DNA of 64,000 nucleotides from Streptococcus loxodontisalivarius (GCF_016908645.1 NZ_JAFBEH010000001.1:1-64000); one strand, 5' to 3'; counted from the stretch's first letter, positions 15,151-27,014 are shown. Notes: generated by a model from the sequence alone, not told the origin. Made by a program: numbers and translations.

Positions 15151-17307
15151 TTAATTGCTTGAACTTGATGAGCTGCTGCTTGAGCTAGAGCTGGTTCCAT
15201 GTAATTGCATATAGCTTGGAGCGTTGAAAAGGTCAACTGTAGATTGATTACCATTTTGACTATAGAGACTGGTTGAAGCAGTTCCGAGTTCTTTTTCGAT
15301 ATCTTTTTCCTGTTGGAATTGTTTTGAATAAGAAATGGTTGATGTATCAACTGTTTTGAGTCCATTGTCTGTGTCAAAGCGGAGCAGATCCCCTGTTTGA
15401 ACGGCATCACTCATAGAAAGTTGAGTTGCTACAGCTTGTTTGATTTGGTTTGTAGCATCCTGAGTCGATTGGTCCGGATTAGTAATCTCTTGGCCAGTTT
15501 TGGTGTAGTAGAGATGTCCTTTGTAGCTTGTATACTCTGGCGTAATGTAGTATCCAGATGTTCTTAGTGCAACGGTCTGATCATTGTCTTTTGAAAGTAA
15601 ATCTTGGCCCATTTGGACATAGTTACTTGTATCAACTCCAAGAATGTGAAGCAGTGTTGGTAGAGCATCGACTTCACCACCGTAGGTATCTTGGACACCA
15701 CCACCTGTGTAGCCTGGGATGTGAATCATGTATGGAACACGTTGCATCATGGCATTGTCATATTCAGTCCATGTTTGAGAGTCTTTGCCCAATAGCGGAG
15801 CTAGACTTGTATTACGTGAATCTGAGATACCATAGTGGTCGCCATAAAGGACGATGATTGAATTATCATAGAGACCAGAAGCTTTCAAATAATCAAAGAA
15901 TGATTTGAGTGCTGAGTCTAAGTAGTTAGCAGTTTGGAAGTAACCGTTGATGGTTTCGTCATCTGTTTGAGCAAGTGGGAAACCTTGTTCGCTACTTTCA
16001 TTATCTAAACTTGTGTAGGGATAGTGATTTGAAACGGTGATGAACTTTGCGTAGAAAGGTTGTTGCATACGTTCCAAATATTTAATGGAATCTTTGAAGA
16101 AGTACTTATCATTTAGACCATATTGGAAGGAGTTGCTATCCGTTTGATCTTCAAAATAGCTGGCATCAAAGAAGTAGTTGTAGCCCCACTGTTTGTAGGT
16201 ATTGTTACGATTCCAGAAAGAACCGACATTTCCGTGGAAAACAGCGCTGGTATAGCCACCAGTTTGAGCTAGGATTGAAGGAGCAGCAAAGGCAGTGTTA
16301 TCACCACCATAGTTTACCATGTAAGATCCGCTATTAAGACCGAAGAGAGATGTCTCCATGAGGGTCTCAGCATCAGATGTCTTACCAGCTTTAACCTGGT
16401 TGAAGAAGTTTGAGAAGGCTAGGGTAGAGTTTGAATTATAGAGGGAGTTGAGGAAGGGCGTAACTTCATAAGATTGTCCATCAACCGTCAACTTGTAATT
16501 GATAAGGAATTGTTGGAAACTTTCTAAGTGAATAACAATAACATTCTTTCCTTTGGCAATTCCATAATACTGGTCATTTGGTGCGGCATAGTGCTCAGAA
16601 ACGTAAGATTTAACTTCTGTCAGGTCATCAGCAGTAGCTGCGCTTCTTTCTTTTTGAGCCTGATAGGTCTGGTTAGCACTGTAAGCAGTGAAGGCGGGAA
16701 GACCGATAGAACGGACGATATAGTAGTTTGAGAAACCGCGTGTAAGAAGTTCAGGACGGTCAATTTCAGCCATAAAGAGATTGGCTGTGAAGAGCATACC
16801 TGAGAGAGCAGTCACCGCAAAACTTGCACGTTTGTTGAATGGTCTCTTGTCAGTCCTGATACGTTTAGTTAAAAATAAGATTGCTAGGATAACATAGTCA
16901 ATAATAAAAAGTATATCCCAGAATCGAAGGAGGTTCAGAGCTGAATCTCCCAAACCAGCTGACGTTTTAGAACTAGCAAGCATGGCACTAATCGTAATGA
17001 AGTCTGAAAACTCGCGATAGTAGATAGCATTTGCAATAAGAAGAATATTGAGAATACTATAAAGAATCCAAGTAGTAATGTAAAATCCCTTTGTATTCTT
17101 GATATATAAAGCCAGTCCAATAAAGAGTAGTCCAATTGGAAGTGGATTTAAAATAGACAAAAAGAATTGATAAGGTGTCTGAATATCAAGGGTAAAATCA
17201 ACATTGTAAGCCCAAATAGATTTTAGCCAATAACAAATAAGTAGGGTAAAAACGAAGCCGAGTCGAGTACTGATAATTCGACCTAAGGCGCTGCTTATTT
17301 TTTTCAT
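15151..17307 (-). CDS. ltaS: Lipoteichoic acid synthase-type membrane sulfatase
   Basis: A 718-aa polytopic enzyme that adds glycerol phosphate units to a membrane-anchored polymer outside the cell. About five N-terminal transmembrane helices (residues 12-215) precede an extracellular sulfatase-fold domain: NVIVIHLESFQQF (metal-binding Glu), KTSDAETLMETSLFGLNSG (nucleophile Thr region), VFHGNVGSFWNRNN and YGDHYGIS. The C-terminus is a run of twelve Ser after HGT. It is monocistronic on the minus strand with an extended -10 promoter. LtaS is the best call; another phosphoglycerol transferase of this family is possible. Confidence 0.88.
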   Translation of the reverse strand: MKKISSALGRIISTRLGFVFTLLICYWLKSIWAYNVDFTLDIQTPYQFFLSILNPLPIGLLFIGLALYIKNTKGFYITTWILYSILNILLIANAIYYREFSDFITISAMLASSKTSAGLGDSALNLLRFWDILFIIDYVILAILFLTKRIRTDKRPFNKRASFAVTALSGMLFTANLFMAEIDRPELLTRGFSNYYIVRSIGLPAFTAYSANQTYQAQKERSAATADDLTEVKSYVSEHYAAPNDQYYGIAKGKNVIVIHLESFQQFLINYKLTVDGQSYEVTPFLNSLYNSNSTLAFSNFFNQVKAGKTSDAETLMETSLFGLNSGSYMVNYGGDNTAFAAPSILAQTGGYTSAVFHGNVGSFWNRNNTYKQWGYNYFFDASYFEDQTDSNSFQYGLNDKYFFKDSIKYLERMQQPFYAKFITVSNHYPYTSLDNESSEQGFPLAQTDDETINGYFQTANYLDSALKSFFDYLKASGLYDNSIIVLYGDHYGISDSRNTSLAPLLGKDSQTWTEYDNAMMQRVPYMIHIPGYTGGGVQDTYGGEVDALPTLLHILGVDTSNYVQMGQDLLSKDNDQTVALRTSGYYITPEYTSYKGHLYYTKTGQEITNPDQSTQDATNQIKQAVATQLSMSDAVQTGDLLRFDTDNGLKTVDTSTISYSKQFQQEKDIEKELGTASTSLYSQNGNQSTVDLFNAPSYMQLHGTSSSSSSSSSSSSN

Positions 17308-17353
17308 GAGTTTTTTTCCTCGAGTATATTTCCTAAATAAAATCTCAATCTAA

Positions 17354-17362
17354 ATTATACCA
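17354..17362 (-). promoter_or_regulatory. Extended -10 promoter of the ltaS gene
   Basis: On the minus strand ATGG-TATAAT, with TATAAT at 17359-17354 and TGG just before it; no clear -35. The 5' leader would be about 40 nt, with a GAGG ribosome site before the ATG at 17307. Confidence 0.5.
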
Positions 17363-17558
17363 TAAGTTAGGTCGCTGTCCCCTAAAAAAGTCAGATTTAG
17401 GACTTGAAACACTTTTGAAAATCGTTATTTTCATAATTGTTTTCAAATAGCATAGCTAAGCAATGTATAGGTTTGCAGATATGCTTCACAAGTTGACTTG
17501 TAAGTCAGTAAGGACACTTAGTTTTTCAAAGAGGATACTATCTTATTGTCAGAATTTT

Positions 17559-17576
17559 TGGTATAATGTTACCATG
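17559..17576 (+). promoter_or_regulatory. Extended -10 promoter giving a leaderless rRNA methyltransferase mRNA
   Basis: TGG-TATAAT (17559-17567) ends exactly 6 nt before the ATG at 17574. No Shine-Dalgarno is present in GTTACC. Confidence 0.68.
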
Positions 17577-18740
17577 AAAAAACTATACATAGAATCGATT
17601 GCTGAAAAAAAGATTAAGAAAGGAATTCAGCTTCTAGACGGAAGAGATTTTCCGGATTTAGAAGTGACAGACGACCTTGTTTTGTTATACAGTCAGAAGT
17701 CAAGCCAGTTCTTGGGAACGGCCTATCTCTCAAAGCAGAATAAGGGTGTGGGATGGTTGATTTCCAGACAGGAAGTCACTTTAAATCAAGTTTATTTTGA
17801 AAATTTACTGAAAAAAGCTAAGGCCAAGCGTCAGCAGTTCAGAGAGTCAGACTTGACGACTGCTTATCGCGTCTTTAACCAAGATGGAGATAATTTTGGT
17901 GGTTTTACCATTGATCTCTACAATGACTTTGCCCTCTTTTCATGGTATAACACCTATATCTATGAGTATAAAGAGCTTATCTTGGATGCTTTCAAAGCAG
18001 TTTTTCCTGAGATTCTCGGTGCTTATGAGAAGATTCGTTTCAAAGGTTTGGACTATGAGTCAGCCTTTATATACGGGAAGGAGGCACCTGAAACCTTTAC
18101 CATTCTTGAAAATGGCGTCAGCTATGAGGTCTTCCTCAACGACGGTCTGATGACTGGGATTTTCCTAGACCAACATGAGGTTAGGGATTCCTTGGTCAAT
18201 GGGCTGGCGCTTGGTAAGTCGGTTCTTAATATGTTTTCTTATACCGCAGCTTTCTCAGTTGCGGCAGCTATGGGCGGAGCCAGTGAGACAACTTCGGTAG
18301 ACTTGGCGAAACGTTCTGTTGAATTATCCCAAGCCCACTTTAGAGCTAATGGCTTTGACTTAGAAAATCATAAATTCATGGTCATGGATGTTTTTGATTA
18401 TTATCGCTATGCCAAACGCCACGGATTGACTTATGATGTGATTGTCATCGATCCACCTAGCTTTGCCAGAAATAAAAAACAGACCTTTTCGGTCGCTAAA
18501 GATTATCACAAGTTGATTGCGCAGGCTCTAGAGATTCTTAGTCCTAAGGGCACTATTATCGCATCAACAAATGCATCAAATCTGACCATTAAGCAGTTTG
18601 AAAAACAGCTTGAAAAAGGATTTGGACAGGTCAAACATACTTATTTGGACCTCAAGCAATTACCAAGTGATTTTACAGTAAATAAGAAAGATGAAAGTAG
18701 TAACTACCTCAAGGTATTTACAATTAGGGTTAACAAATGA
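17574..18740 (+). CDS. Class I SAM-dependent rRNA (cytosine-C5) methyltransferase, RlmI-like
   Basis: A 388-aa protein. The start at 17574 is placed at [17 protein letters not shown]; the extension to 17463 runs through the promoter and is rejected. An N-terminal PUA-like region (about 1-75) is followed by a Rossmann methyltransferase: [18 protein letters not shown] (SAM motif I, about 222), [13 protein letters not shown] (motif II), and [14 protein letters not shown] (catalytic motif IV). This is the RlmI/YwbD family that modifies 23S rRNA; the exact target base is not provable here. It overlaps aroD by 4 nt (ATGA). Confidence 0.85.
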   Translation: MKKLYIESIAEKKIKKGIQLLDGRDFPDLEVTDDLVLLYSQKSSQFLGTAYLSKQNKGVGWLISRQEVTLNQVYFENLLKKAKAKRQQFRESDLTTAYRVFNQDGDNFGGFTIDLYNDFALFSWYNTYIYEYKELILDAFKAVFPEILGAYEKIRFKGLDYESAFIYGKEAPETFTILENGVSYEVFLNDGLMTGIFLDQHEVRDSLVNGLALGKSVLNMFSYTAAFSVAAAMGGASETTSVDLAKRSVELSQAHFRANGFDLENHKFMVMDVFDYYRYAKRHGLTYDVIVIDPPSFARNKKQTFSVAKDYHKLIAQALEILSPKGTIIASTNASNLTIKQFEKQLEKGFGQVKHTYLDLKQLPSDFTVNKKDESSNYLKVFTIRVNK

Positions 18741-19414
18741 AGATTGTAGTTCCAATTATGCCAAAGAATCTTGAGGAAGCTAACCAGTTGGATCCTGCTA
18801 AGTTTGAACATGCGGATTTGATTGAGTGGCGAGCAGATTTTTTGGCTAAGGATGATATTTTAACAGTAGCGCCAGCGATTTTTGAAAAATTTGCAGGGCT
18901 AGAAATCATCTTTACTATTCGTACTGAAAGGGAAGGCGGACGCTTGTCGCTAACAGACAAAGAATATGTGGCTCTTATCAAGGATGTCGCTTCGCTCTAC
19001 CAGCCAGATTATATTGATTTTGAATATTTCTCCTATCAGTCAGTCTTTGACAAGATGATGGATTTCCCAAATTTGGTTCTGTCTTATCACAACTTTGATG
19101 AGACACCTGAGAATTTGATGGAGGTCTTCTCAGAATTGACAGCTCTTGCACCACGAGTGGTTAAGATTGCGGTTATGCCTGAGAATGAGCAGGATGTGCT
19201 GGATTTGATGAACTACACTCGTGGTTTCAAGACGCTCAATCCTGAGCAGGCTTACGCAACCATGTCGATGGGCGAACTTGGTAAACTGTCACGTTTGGCA
19301 GGGAATATCACTGGTTCTTGCTGGACCTTTGCTAGCTTTGAACAAGCAAGCGCTCCAGGTCAAATTTCACTAGCAGAAATGAAACGTTTCAAGGAGATAC
19401 TCGATGCAGATTGA
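18737..19414 (+). CDS. aroD: 3-dehydroquinate dehydratase, type I
   Basis: A 225-aa class I enzyme of the shikimate pathway that dehydrates 3-dehydroquinate through a Schiff base. Catalytic His is in [10 protein letters not shown] (about residue 117) and the Schiff-base Lys in [10 protein letters not shown] (about 145); TIRTEREGG binds substrate. It is coupled to the methyltransferase upstream by an ATGA overlap and overlaps aroE by 11 nt. First of the aroD-E-B-C run. Confidence 0.94.
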   Translation: MKIVVPIMPKNLEEANQLDPAKFEHADLIEWRADFLAKDDILTVAPAIFEKFAGLEIIFTIRTEREGGRLSLTDKEYVALIKDVASLYQPDYIDFEYFSYQSVFDKMMDFPNLVLSYHNFDETPENLMEVFSELTALAPRVVKIAVMPENEQDVLDLMNYTRGFKTLNPEQAYATMSMGELGKLSRLAGNITGSCWTFASFEQASAPGQISLAEMKRFKEILDAD

Positions 19415-20273
19415 TGGACACACACGATTGGCAGCTGTTGTAGCAACGCCGATTAAACACTCTATTTCACCTTTTATTCACAATTATGCCTTTGACAAAA
19501 CAGGTGTTAATGGTGTCTATGTTGCCTGGGATGTCCCAGAAGAAGATGTGGCAGTTTCACTTGAAAACGTCAAGCGTTACGACATGTTCGGTGTTAATAT
19601 CTCGATGCCTTACAAGCAGACAGTTATTCCTTATATGGATGAATTGACAGATTCAGCTAGCTTGATTGGTGCGGTCAATACCGTTATCAACCGTGATGGC
19701 AAACTTATTGGGCACAATACTGACGGTATCGGCTTCTTTAGAAGCCTTGCAACCTTTGCGGATTTTGATGTTAAAGGTAAGGTCATGACCATTCTCGGTG
19801 GAGGCGGTGCTGCGACAGCTTTGATTGCACAGGCAGCTCTTAATGGCGCAACAAAAATCAATATCTTCAACCAGACTGAATTTTTGGATGCGACTCGTGA
19901 AAAAGCAGCAGAGCTCTCAGACAAAACAGGTGTTGAACTTGAGGTTTTCGCTGTTGAAGACCTAAAACTTATTCAAGAAAAAGTGCTTACTTCAGACCTT
20001 TTTGTCAATGCAACTAGTGTTGGTATGGATGGTAAGTCAATGATTATCAAGGAAGATTTTGAATTTCCTGCAGGTTTGACTGTGGCTGATGTAGTCTATC
20101 AACCATTTGAAACACCATTCTTGAAATTAGCACGCAGTAAAGGTTTGACAGCACTCAATGGTCTTGGCATGCTTCTTTTCCAAGCAGCGGAAGCCTTTGA
20201 ACTTTGGACTGGACAAGCTATGCCAACTGATGAAATCTGGCAAGCACTCGAGGAAAAATACAAGGCTAACTAG
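19404..20273 (+). CDS. aroE: Shikimate dehydrogenase
   Basis: A 289-aa NADPH-dependent enzyme converting 3-dehydroshikimate to shikimate. Substrate-binding SISPFIHN (about 21-28), the catalytic Lys in [10 protein letters not shown] (about 65-74) and [13 protein letters not shown] (about 105) are all present; the dinucleotide loop is [12 protein letters not shown] (about 132). It overlaps aroD by 11 nt and precedes aroB by 10 nt, so it is in the same operon. Confidence 0.94.
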   Translation: MQIDGHTRLAAVVATPIKHSISPFIHNYAFDKTGVNGVYVAWDVPEEDVAVSLENVKRYDMFGVNISMPYKQTVIPYMDELTDSASLIGAVNTVINRDGKLIGHNTDGIGFFRSLATFADFDVKGKVMTILGGGGAATALIAQAALNGATKINIFNQTEFLDATREKAAELSDKTGVELEVFAVEDLKLIQEKVLTSDLFVNATSVGMDGKSMIIKEDFEFPAGLTVADVVYQPFETPFLKLARSKGLTALNGLGMLLFQAAEAFELWTGQAMPTDEIWQALEEKYKAN

Positions 20274-20283
20274 GAGGTTATCT

Positions 20284-21351
20284 ATGAAACTCAATGTTAA
20301 TCTACCCCACCACCCTTATGATATTATTATTGAAAAAGGTGCCCTTTCTCAAGCTGGTCAGTGGGTTAAAGAACTATGGCAACCTCAAAAGGTAGCTATT
20401 ATCACTGATAACCATGTTGGCTCACTTTATGCTGAAAAGGTTAAGTTGGCTATCGAAGATGCAGGTTTTGAAGTCATCGTCTTTGACTTCTTAGAGGGTG
20501 AATCAAGTAAGAATCTAACCACAGTTAACAAGGCTTATGAGTTCTTGATTAAGAATGGCATGACCAGAAGTGATGGTATTGTTGCTCTCGGCGGTGGCGT
20601 TGTTGGGGACTTGGCTGGTTTTGTTGCCTCAACTTATATGCGTGGTATTCATTTTTTGCAAATGCCAACGTCATTGACTGCTCAAGTTGATTCGTCAATT
20701 GGTGGTAAGACGGGTGTTAACACACCGCTTGCTAAAAATATCGTGGGAACTTTTGCCCAGCCAGACGGTGTCTTGATTGACCCAGAGGTACTCAATACGC
20801 TTGGTCAGCGTGAGCTGATTGAAGGTATGGGTGAGGTTGTCAAATACGGTTTGATTGATGACGTTGAACTTTGGGAACTTCTTGGTCAAATGGAAGGAAG
20901 CCCTCAAGCCATTCTTGATCATGCTGAGGAGATTATCTACCGTTCTTGTGACGTGAAACGTAAGGTTGTCGTCGATGATGAGAAGGAAGGTGGGGTTCGT
21001 ATGTACCTCAACTTTGGTCATACCATCGGTCACGCCATTGAAGCGACAGCAGGTTATGGTAAGGTTATGCACGGAGAAGCTGTGGCAATTGGTATGGTAC
21101 AGATTTCTCGTGTGGCAGAGCAAAAAGGTTTGATGCCTGCTGGTATCACAGAGCAGATTATTGCCATGTGCCAAAAATTTGGCTTGCCAGTTGACCATGA
21201 ACCTTGGAAGATTGATGAGCTCTATGCGGCCTTGACACATGATAAGAAGGCTCGTGGTAACAGTATCAAGACAGTTATTGTTCCTGAGATTGGAAGCGCA
21301 GCTATTAATCAAATTCCTTTAGAAGAGATGAAAGATTATTTGGTGAAATAA
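20284..21351 (+). CDS. aroB: 3-dehydroquinate synthase
   Basis: A 355-aa NAD- and metal-dependent enzyme that makes 3-dehydroquinate from DAHP. The start at 20284 follows TAGGAGG; the 42-codon extension into aroE is rejected. Motifs: [19 protein letters not shown] (about 100-118, NAD binding), [18 protein letters not shown] (about 128), and the metal ligands in [13 protein letters not shown] (about 241) and [10 protein letters not shown]. It abuts aroC directly. Confidence 0.95.
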   Translation: MKLNVNLPHHPYDIIIEKGALSQAGQWVKELWQPQKVAIITDNHVGSLYAEKVKLAIEDAGFEVIVFDFLEGESSKNLTTVNKAYEFLIKNGMTRSDGIVALGGGVVGDLAGFVASTYMRGIHFLQMPTSLTAQVDSSIGGKTGVNTPLAKNIVGTFAQPDGVLIDPEVLNTLGQRELIEGMGEVVKYGLIDDVELWELLGQMEGSPQAILDHAEEIIYRSCDVKRKVVVDDEKEGGVRMYLNFGHTIGHAIEATAGYGKVMHGEAVAIGMVQISRVAEQKGLMPAGITEQIIAMCQKFGLPVDHEPWKIDELYAALTHDKKARGNSIKTVIVPEIGSAAINQIPLEEMKDYLVK

Positions 21352-22518
21352 ATGAGATATTTAACAGCAGGTGAGTCGCACGGCCCACGTCTAACGGCAA
21401 TTATTGAAGGTGTGCCAGCTGGTTTGCCTTTGACAGCAGAAGATATTAATAAGGACCTCAAACGTCGCCAAGGTGGATATGGTCGTGGCGGTCGTATGAA
21501 GATTGAGTCAGACCAGGTGGAAATCACAGCAGGTGTTCGTCACGGTAAGACAACAGGTGCTCCTATCACCCTTAATGTTACCAACCGTGACCACCAGAAA
21601 TGGCTTGAAATTATGGCGGTTGAAGATATTGAGGATCGTCTCAAAACAAAACGTAAAATCACTCATCCACGTCCTGGTCATGCTGACTTGGTCGGTGGGA
21701 TGAAATACCGTTTTGATGACTTACGTAACTCTTTGGAACGTTCATCAGCGCGTGAAACCACTATGCGTGTTGCAGTTGGTGCTGTCGCTAAACGTATCTT
21801 GGAAGAGCTTGATATTGAGATTGCTAACCACGTTGTTGTCTTCGGTGGTAAGGAAATCGATGTTCCTGAAAATCTGACAGTGTCTCAAATTAAAGAATTG
21901 GCACAAAAATCAGAGATTTCAGTTGTTAATCAAGAACGTGAACAAGAAATCAAAGATTATATTGACCAAATCAAAAAAGAAGGTGACACAATCGGTGGTG
22001 TTGTTGAAACAATCGTCGGTGGTGTGCCAGTTGGTCTAGGCTCATTTGTTCAATGGGATACAAAACTTGATGCCAAGATTGCTCAAGCGGTTGTTTCTAT
22101 CAATGCTTTCAAAGGGGTTGAGTTTGGACTTGGCTTCAAAGATGGTTATCTCAAGGGTTCACAAGTTATGGACGAAATTCTTTGGAATGAAGAAGAGGGC
22201 TATACTCGTCGCACTAATAATCTTGGTGGTTTCGAGGGTGGTATGACTAATGGTCAACCAATCGTGGTCCGAGGTGTCATGAAGCCTATCCCAACACTTT
22301 ATAAACCATTGATGTCAGTTGATATTGAAACGCATGAGCCTTACAAGGCAACCGTTGAGCGTTCAGATCCGACGGCTCTTCCTGCAGCAGGTGTGGTTAT
22401 GGAGTCTGTTGTTGCAACTGTTGTTGCTACAGAAATCCTAGATAAATTCTCATCTGATAACTTGGAAGAATTGAAGGAAGCTGTTGCGGCTCACCGTGAC
22501 TATGTGAAACATTTCTAA
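21352..22518 (+). CDS. aroC: Chorismate synthase
   Basis: A 388-aa FMN-dependent enzyme that forms chorismate from EPSP. The N-terminus [12 protein letters not shown], the [15 protein letters not shown] loop, [15 protein letters not shown] and [18 protein letters not shown] are family signatures. ATG starts the base after the aroB stop, so translation is probably coupled. A strong hairpin with a T-run follows, separating this group from tyrA. Confidence 0.96.
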   Translation: MRYLTAGESHGPRLTAIIEGVPAGLPLTAEDINKDLKRRQGGYGRGGRMKIESDQVEITAGVRHGKTTGAPITLNVTNRDHQKWLEIMAVEDIEDRLKTKRKITHPRPGHADLVGGMKYRFDDLRNSLERSSARETTMRVAVGAVAKRILEELDIEIANHVVVFGGKEIDVPENLTVSQIKELAQKSEISVVNQEREQEIKDYIDQIKKEGDTIGGVVETIVGGVPVGLGSFVQWDTKLDAKIAQAVVSINAFKGVEFGLGFKDGYLKGSQVMDEILWNEEEGYTRRTNNLGGFEGGMTNGQPIVVRGVMKPIPTLYKPLMSVDIETHEPYKATVERSDPTALPAAGVVMESVVATVVATEILDKFSSDNLEELKEAVAAHRDYVKHF

Positions 22519-22523
22519 GATAG

Positions 22524-22572
22524 AAAAAGAGTGTCAGCTTGTCTTGTCTAGCAGTCAAGCCACTCTTTTTTG
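22524..22572 (+). terminator. Intercistronic terminator aroC/tyrA
   Basis: AAAAAGAGTG 22524-22533 pairs with CACTCTTTTT 22561-22570, with an inner GCTTG 22537-22541 / CAAGC 22556-22560 stem. It lies between two pathway genes, so it may be partial or conditional. Confidence 0.8.
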
Positions 22573-22587
22573 ATAAAGGAAGAAAAA

Positions 22588-23694
22588 ATGCCTAAAAAAG
22601 TAATTTATGTGGCTGGTTTGGGATTGATTGGTGGATCGCTGGCTTTGGGGATCAAACGTGATCATCCAGACTATGAGATTCTCGGTTACAACCGTTCTGA
22701 TAAGTCACGAAACATCGCCTTGGAACGAGGAATCGTTGATCGTGCCACAGGTGATTTTGCTGAATTTGCACCGCTGGCTGATGTTATTATTCTAGCAGTA
22801 CCTATCAAGCAGACCATTCAGTTTTTGGAGTTGCTAGCGGAGCTGCCTCTTAAGGAAAATGTCATTATTACAGATGCTGGTTCGACGAAGAAGGCTATTG
22901 TGGATGCTGCAGAGCAATTTCTCCAAGGGAAAGACATCCAATTCGTCGGTTCGCACCCTATGGCGGGCTCGCATAAGTCTGGTGCCATTGCAGCTGACGT
23001 GACCTTGTTTGAAAATGCCTACTATATTTTCACGCCTTCATCTTTGACCAAGGAGGAGACGATTCCTGAGCTTAAGGAGCTTTTTTCTGGGCTTTTGGCA
23101 CGTTATGTCGAGATTGACCCAGCTGAGCATGACCGTGTTACCAGCCAAATCTCTCACTTCCCTCACTTGATTGCTTCAAGTTTGATGGAGCAGGCTGGTG
23201 CTTATGCTAAGGAGCATGAGATGACCAACCACTTTGCGGCGGGTGGTTTCAGAGATATGACCCGTATCGCCGAGAGTGAACCTGGCATGTGGACCAGCAT
23301 TCTCATGACCAACAAGGAGGCGGTCAAGGATCGTATTGAGGACTTTAAGTCTCGTTTGGATCATATTAGTCGCCTCTTAGATCAGGATGATGAGGATGCT
23401 CTCTGGGAGTTCTTTGACAATGGCAGAGCGACTCGCAAGCAGATGGAAATCCATAAGCGTGGCGGAGTTGAGAGTTCATACGATATTTTCGTTGATGTTC
23501 CTGACGAAGAAGATGTTATCCTCAACATTTTGGAATTGCTACGTGGAACTTCAATCGTCAACATTCGAATCAACGAGGAAAACCGAGAAGATATCAGCGG
23601 TATCCTTCAAATCAGCTTTAAAAATCAAAAAGACTTGGCACATGCTGAGCAAGTTATTTCAGAAAACACCCCTTACTCAGTAGCCATTATTTAA
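22588..23694 (+). CDS. tyrA: Prephenate dehydrogenase
   Basis: A 368-aa NAD-dependent enzyme of tyrosine synthesis. ATG 22588 follows AAAGGAAG; the TTG extension is rejected. The Rossmann motif is GLGLIGGSLALGIK (residues 9-22), the catalytic His is in VGSHPMAGSHKSG (about 125-137), and the C-terminal region (about 295-368, VDVPDEEDVILNILELL...) is an ACT domain, probably for feedback by tyrosine. It starts only 16 nt after the aroC terminator and no clear separate promoter was seen, so it may rely on read-through. Confidence 0.94.
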   Translation: MPKKVIYVAGLGLIGGSLALGIKRDHPDYEILGYNRSDKSRNIALERGIVDRATGDFAEFAPLADVIILAVPIKQTIQFLELLAELPLKENVIITDAGSTKKAIVDAAEQFLQGKDIQFVGSHPMAGSHKSGAIAADVTLFENAYYIFTPSSLTKEETIPELKELFSGLLARYVEIDPAEHDRVTSQISHFPHLIASSLMEQAGAYAKEHEMTNHFAAGGFRDMTRIAESEPGMWTSILMTNKEAVKDRIEDFKSRLDHISRLLDQDDEDALWEFFDNGRATRKQMEIHKRGGVESSYDIFVDVPDEEDVILNILELLRGTSIVNIRINEENREDISGILQISFKNQKDLAHAEQVISENTPYSVAII

Positions 23695-23744
23695 AAACGG
23701 GCTCTGAAAAAGGATTGTATCACTAATGAATAAGGAGAAAAATG

Positions 23745-24089
23745 ATGGCAAATATTTATGATTTGGCAAATGAATTGGAACGTGCTATTCGTGCACTTCC
23801 TGAGTATCAAGCAGTAGAAAAGCAACAAGAAGCTTTTCAAACAGATCCAGAAAGCAAAGCTCTTTTTGAAGAGTTTGTAGCTTTCCAACAAAAACTCTAT
23901 ACGCAAATGCAAACAGGTCAAATGCCTTCTCAAGAAGATCAAGAAGCTCTTCAAGACTTGGGTCAAAAAATTGAAGCGAAACCAGCTTTGAAAGCCTTCT
24001 TTGATGCTCAACAAGCGCTTGGTGTTTATATCAATGATATCGAACGCATCATTTTTAAACCTTTACAGGATTTGAATCAAGAAAATTAA
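23745..24089 (+). CDS. YlbF/YmcA-family protein
   Basis: A 114-aa helical protein of the YlbF/YmcA (Com_YlbF) family. Two ATGs are adjacent; the second (23745, MANIYDLANELERA) sits better behind AAGGAG and matches the usual start. It is Glu/Gln-rich and predicted all-alpha, with no catalytic motif. In Bacillus, relatives form a complex with RNase Y that affects competence, sporulation and biofilm; whether that holds here is unknown. Its place between tyrA and the hydroxyacid dehydrogenase looks like a conserved passenger position. Confidence 0.82.
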   Translation: MANIYDLANELERAIRALPEYQAVEKQQEAFQTDPESKALFEEFVAFQQKLYTQMQTGQMPSQEDQEALQDLGQKIEAKPALKAFFDAQQALGVYINDIERIIFKPLQDLNQEN

Positions 24090-24094
24090 AAATC

Positions 24095-24123
24095 GAAAGG
24101 CTGGGAATTTCCTAGCTTTTTTG
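24095..24123 (+). terminator. Terminator after the YlbF gene
   Basis: AAAGGCTGGGAA / TTTCCTAGCTTT forms a stem (one mismatch) ending in six T. Confidence 0.72.
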
Positions 24124-24140
24124 GATAGGAGGGGTCGAAG

Positions 24141-25061
24141 ATGGCTAGAAAAATCGGAATTATTGGGCTGGGAAATGTCGGAGCTGCTTTGGCGCACAGC
24201 TTAATTTGTCAAGGGATGGCAGAATCCTATGTTTTTATTGATGTTAGTGAGGAAAAATCACAAGCTGACGCCCTTGATTTTGAAGATGCCATGGCAAATC
24301 TTAAGCAATTTGCACACATAGAAGTTAATGATTATCAAGCACTAGCTGATGCGGATATCGTTGTTTCTGCTTTGGGAAATATCGCTCTACAGCACAATGC
24401 TGGTGAGGATCGCTTTGCTGAATTTCCCTTTACAAAACTTGCGGTTAAGGAAGTTTCCAAGCGCCTAGTCGAGGTTGGTTTTAAGGGGATTTTACTGGTT
24501 ATCACGAATCCGTGTGACGCCGTTTGTGCTCTTTATCAGCACTACACAGGTTTTCCAAAGGAAAAAGTCTTTGGTACAGGTACGCTCCTAGACACTGCTC
24601 GTATGAAACGTGCTTTGGGTAAAGCATTTGAAGTTAATCCAAAGAGTGTCTCGGGTTACAATCTTGGTGAGCATGGAAATTCACAATTTGTTGCTTGGAG
24701 TCAGGTTAGTCTGAAGGGGCAGTCGATTATGGATTTGACAACTAGAGATCAACGTGAGGAGCTTAATTTGGCGGCAGTCAAGGGTGGCCATACCGTTTTT
24801 TATGGTAAGGGCTATACGAGTTTTGGAATTGCCGCTAGTGCTTGTCGCTTGATTGAGCAGATTCTAACGGATGCTAAGGAGGTCCTACCTGTTTCCTCTT
24901 ATCAGGAAAAATTCCAGACCTATCTTGGTTACCCAGCTATTATTGGTCGTGATGGAATAGTTGAAAGAGTAGAACTCAACCTAACAGAGGAAGAAGAAAT
25001 CAAGCTTGCTGCGTCAGCCAAACTGATTAAAGAAAGAGTAGAGGCTGTGCTTGCAGAATAA
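24141..25061 (+). CDS. L-2-hydroxyacid dehydrogenase (HicDH/LDH-like)
   Basis: A 306-aa NAD-dependent dehydrogenase of the lactate/malate dehydrogenase superfamily. NAD loop GLGNVGAALAHSL (about 8-20), VITNPCDAVCALYQHYTG (about 118-135) and the catalytic His in GYNLGEHGNSQF (about 170-181) are present. Substrate-loop residues differ from classical L-lactate dehydrogenase, and the overall sequence resembles L-2-hydroxyisocaproate dehydrogenase, which reduces branched or aromatic 2-oxo acids. Its place among aromatic amino acid genes fits reduction of phenylpyruvate-type acids, an inference from context. SD: AGGAGGGG. Confidence 0.82.
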   Translation: MARKIGIIGLGNVGAALAHSLICQGMAESYVFIDVSEEKSQADALDFEDAMANLKQFAHIEVNDYQALADADIVVSALGNIALQHNAGEDRFAEFPFTKLAVKEVSKRLVEVGFKGILLVITNPCDAVCALYQHYTGFPKEKVFGTGTLLDTARMKRALGKAFEVNPKSVSGYNLGEHGNSQFVAWSQVSLKGQSIMDLTTRDQREELNLAAVKGGHTVFYGKGYTSFGIAASACRLIEQILTDAKEVLPVSSYQEKFQTYLGYPAIIGRDGIVERVELNLTEEEEIKLAASAKLIKERVEAVLAE

Positions 25062-25132
25062 AGCTTGGATTGTCCAAAGTCGTTTTCAGAAAGCTGAATT
25101 GATACCTTTGTCAATTCAATAGAATAAGGAGT

Positions 25133-25164
25133 AGTCTGGATCAATTTGATCTGGACTCTTTTCT
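25133..25164 (+). terminator. Terminator after the hydroxyacid dehydrogenase
   Basis: AGTCTGGATCA 25133-25143 pairs with TGATCTGGACT 25147-25157 (small central mismatches), followed by CTTTTC. An extra hairpin GAATTGA/TCAATTC lies just upstream (about 25097-25117). Confidence 0.72.
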
Positions 25165-25219
25165 TGTAAAGGATTTCTTCTTGAATTTGTGACTACTCTC
25201 AAAATTTTCAGACATTTTA

Positions 25220-25228
25220 TGGTATAAT
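25220..25228 (+). promoter_or_regulatory. Extended -10 promoter of aroA-aroK-pheA
   Basis: TGG-TATAAT (25220-25228) with no good -35. Transcription would start near 25235, 27 nt before the aroA ATG. Confidence 0.6.
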
Positions 25229-25246
25229 GGAAGTCAATAATGCTAG

Positions 25247-27010
<1,764 letters not shown>

Positions 27011-27014
<4 letters not shown>

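Noticed and set aside
14772-15410. 212-codon minus-strand frame overlapping the ltaS 3' end
   Set aside because: It crosses the long hairpin and palindromic DNA and is out of frame with the clear LtaS C-terminus; no ribosome site.
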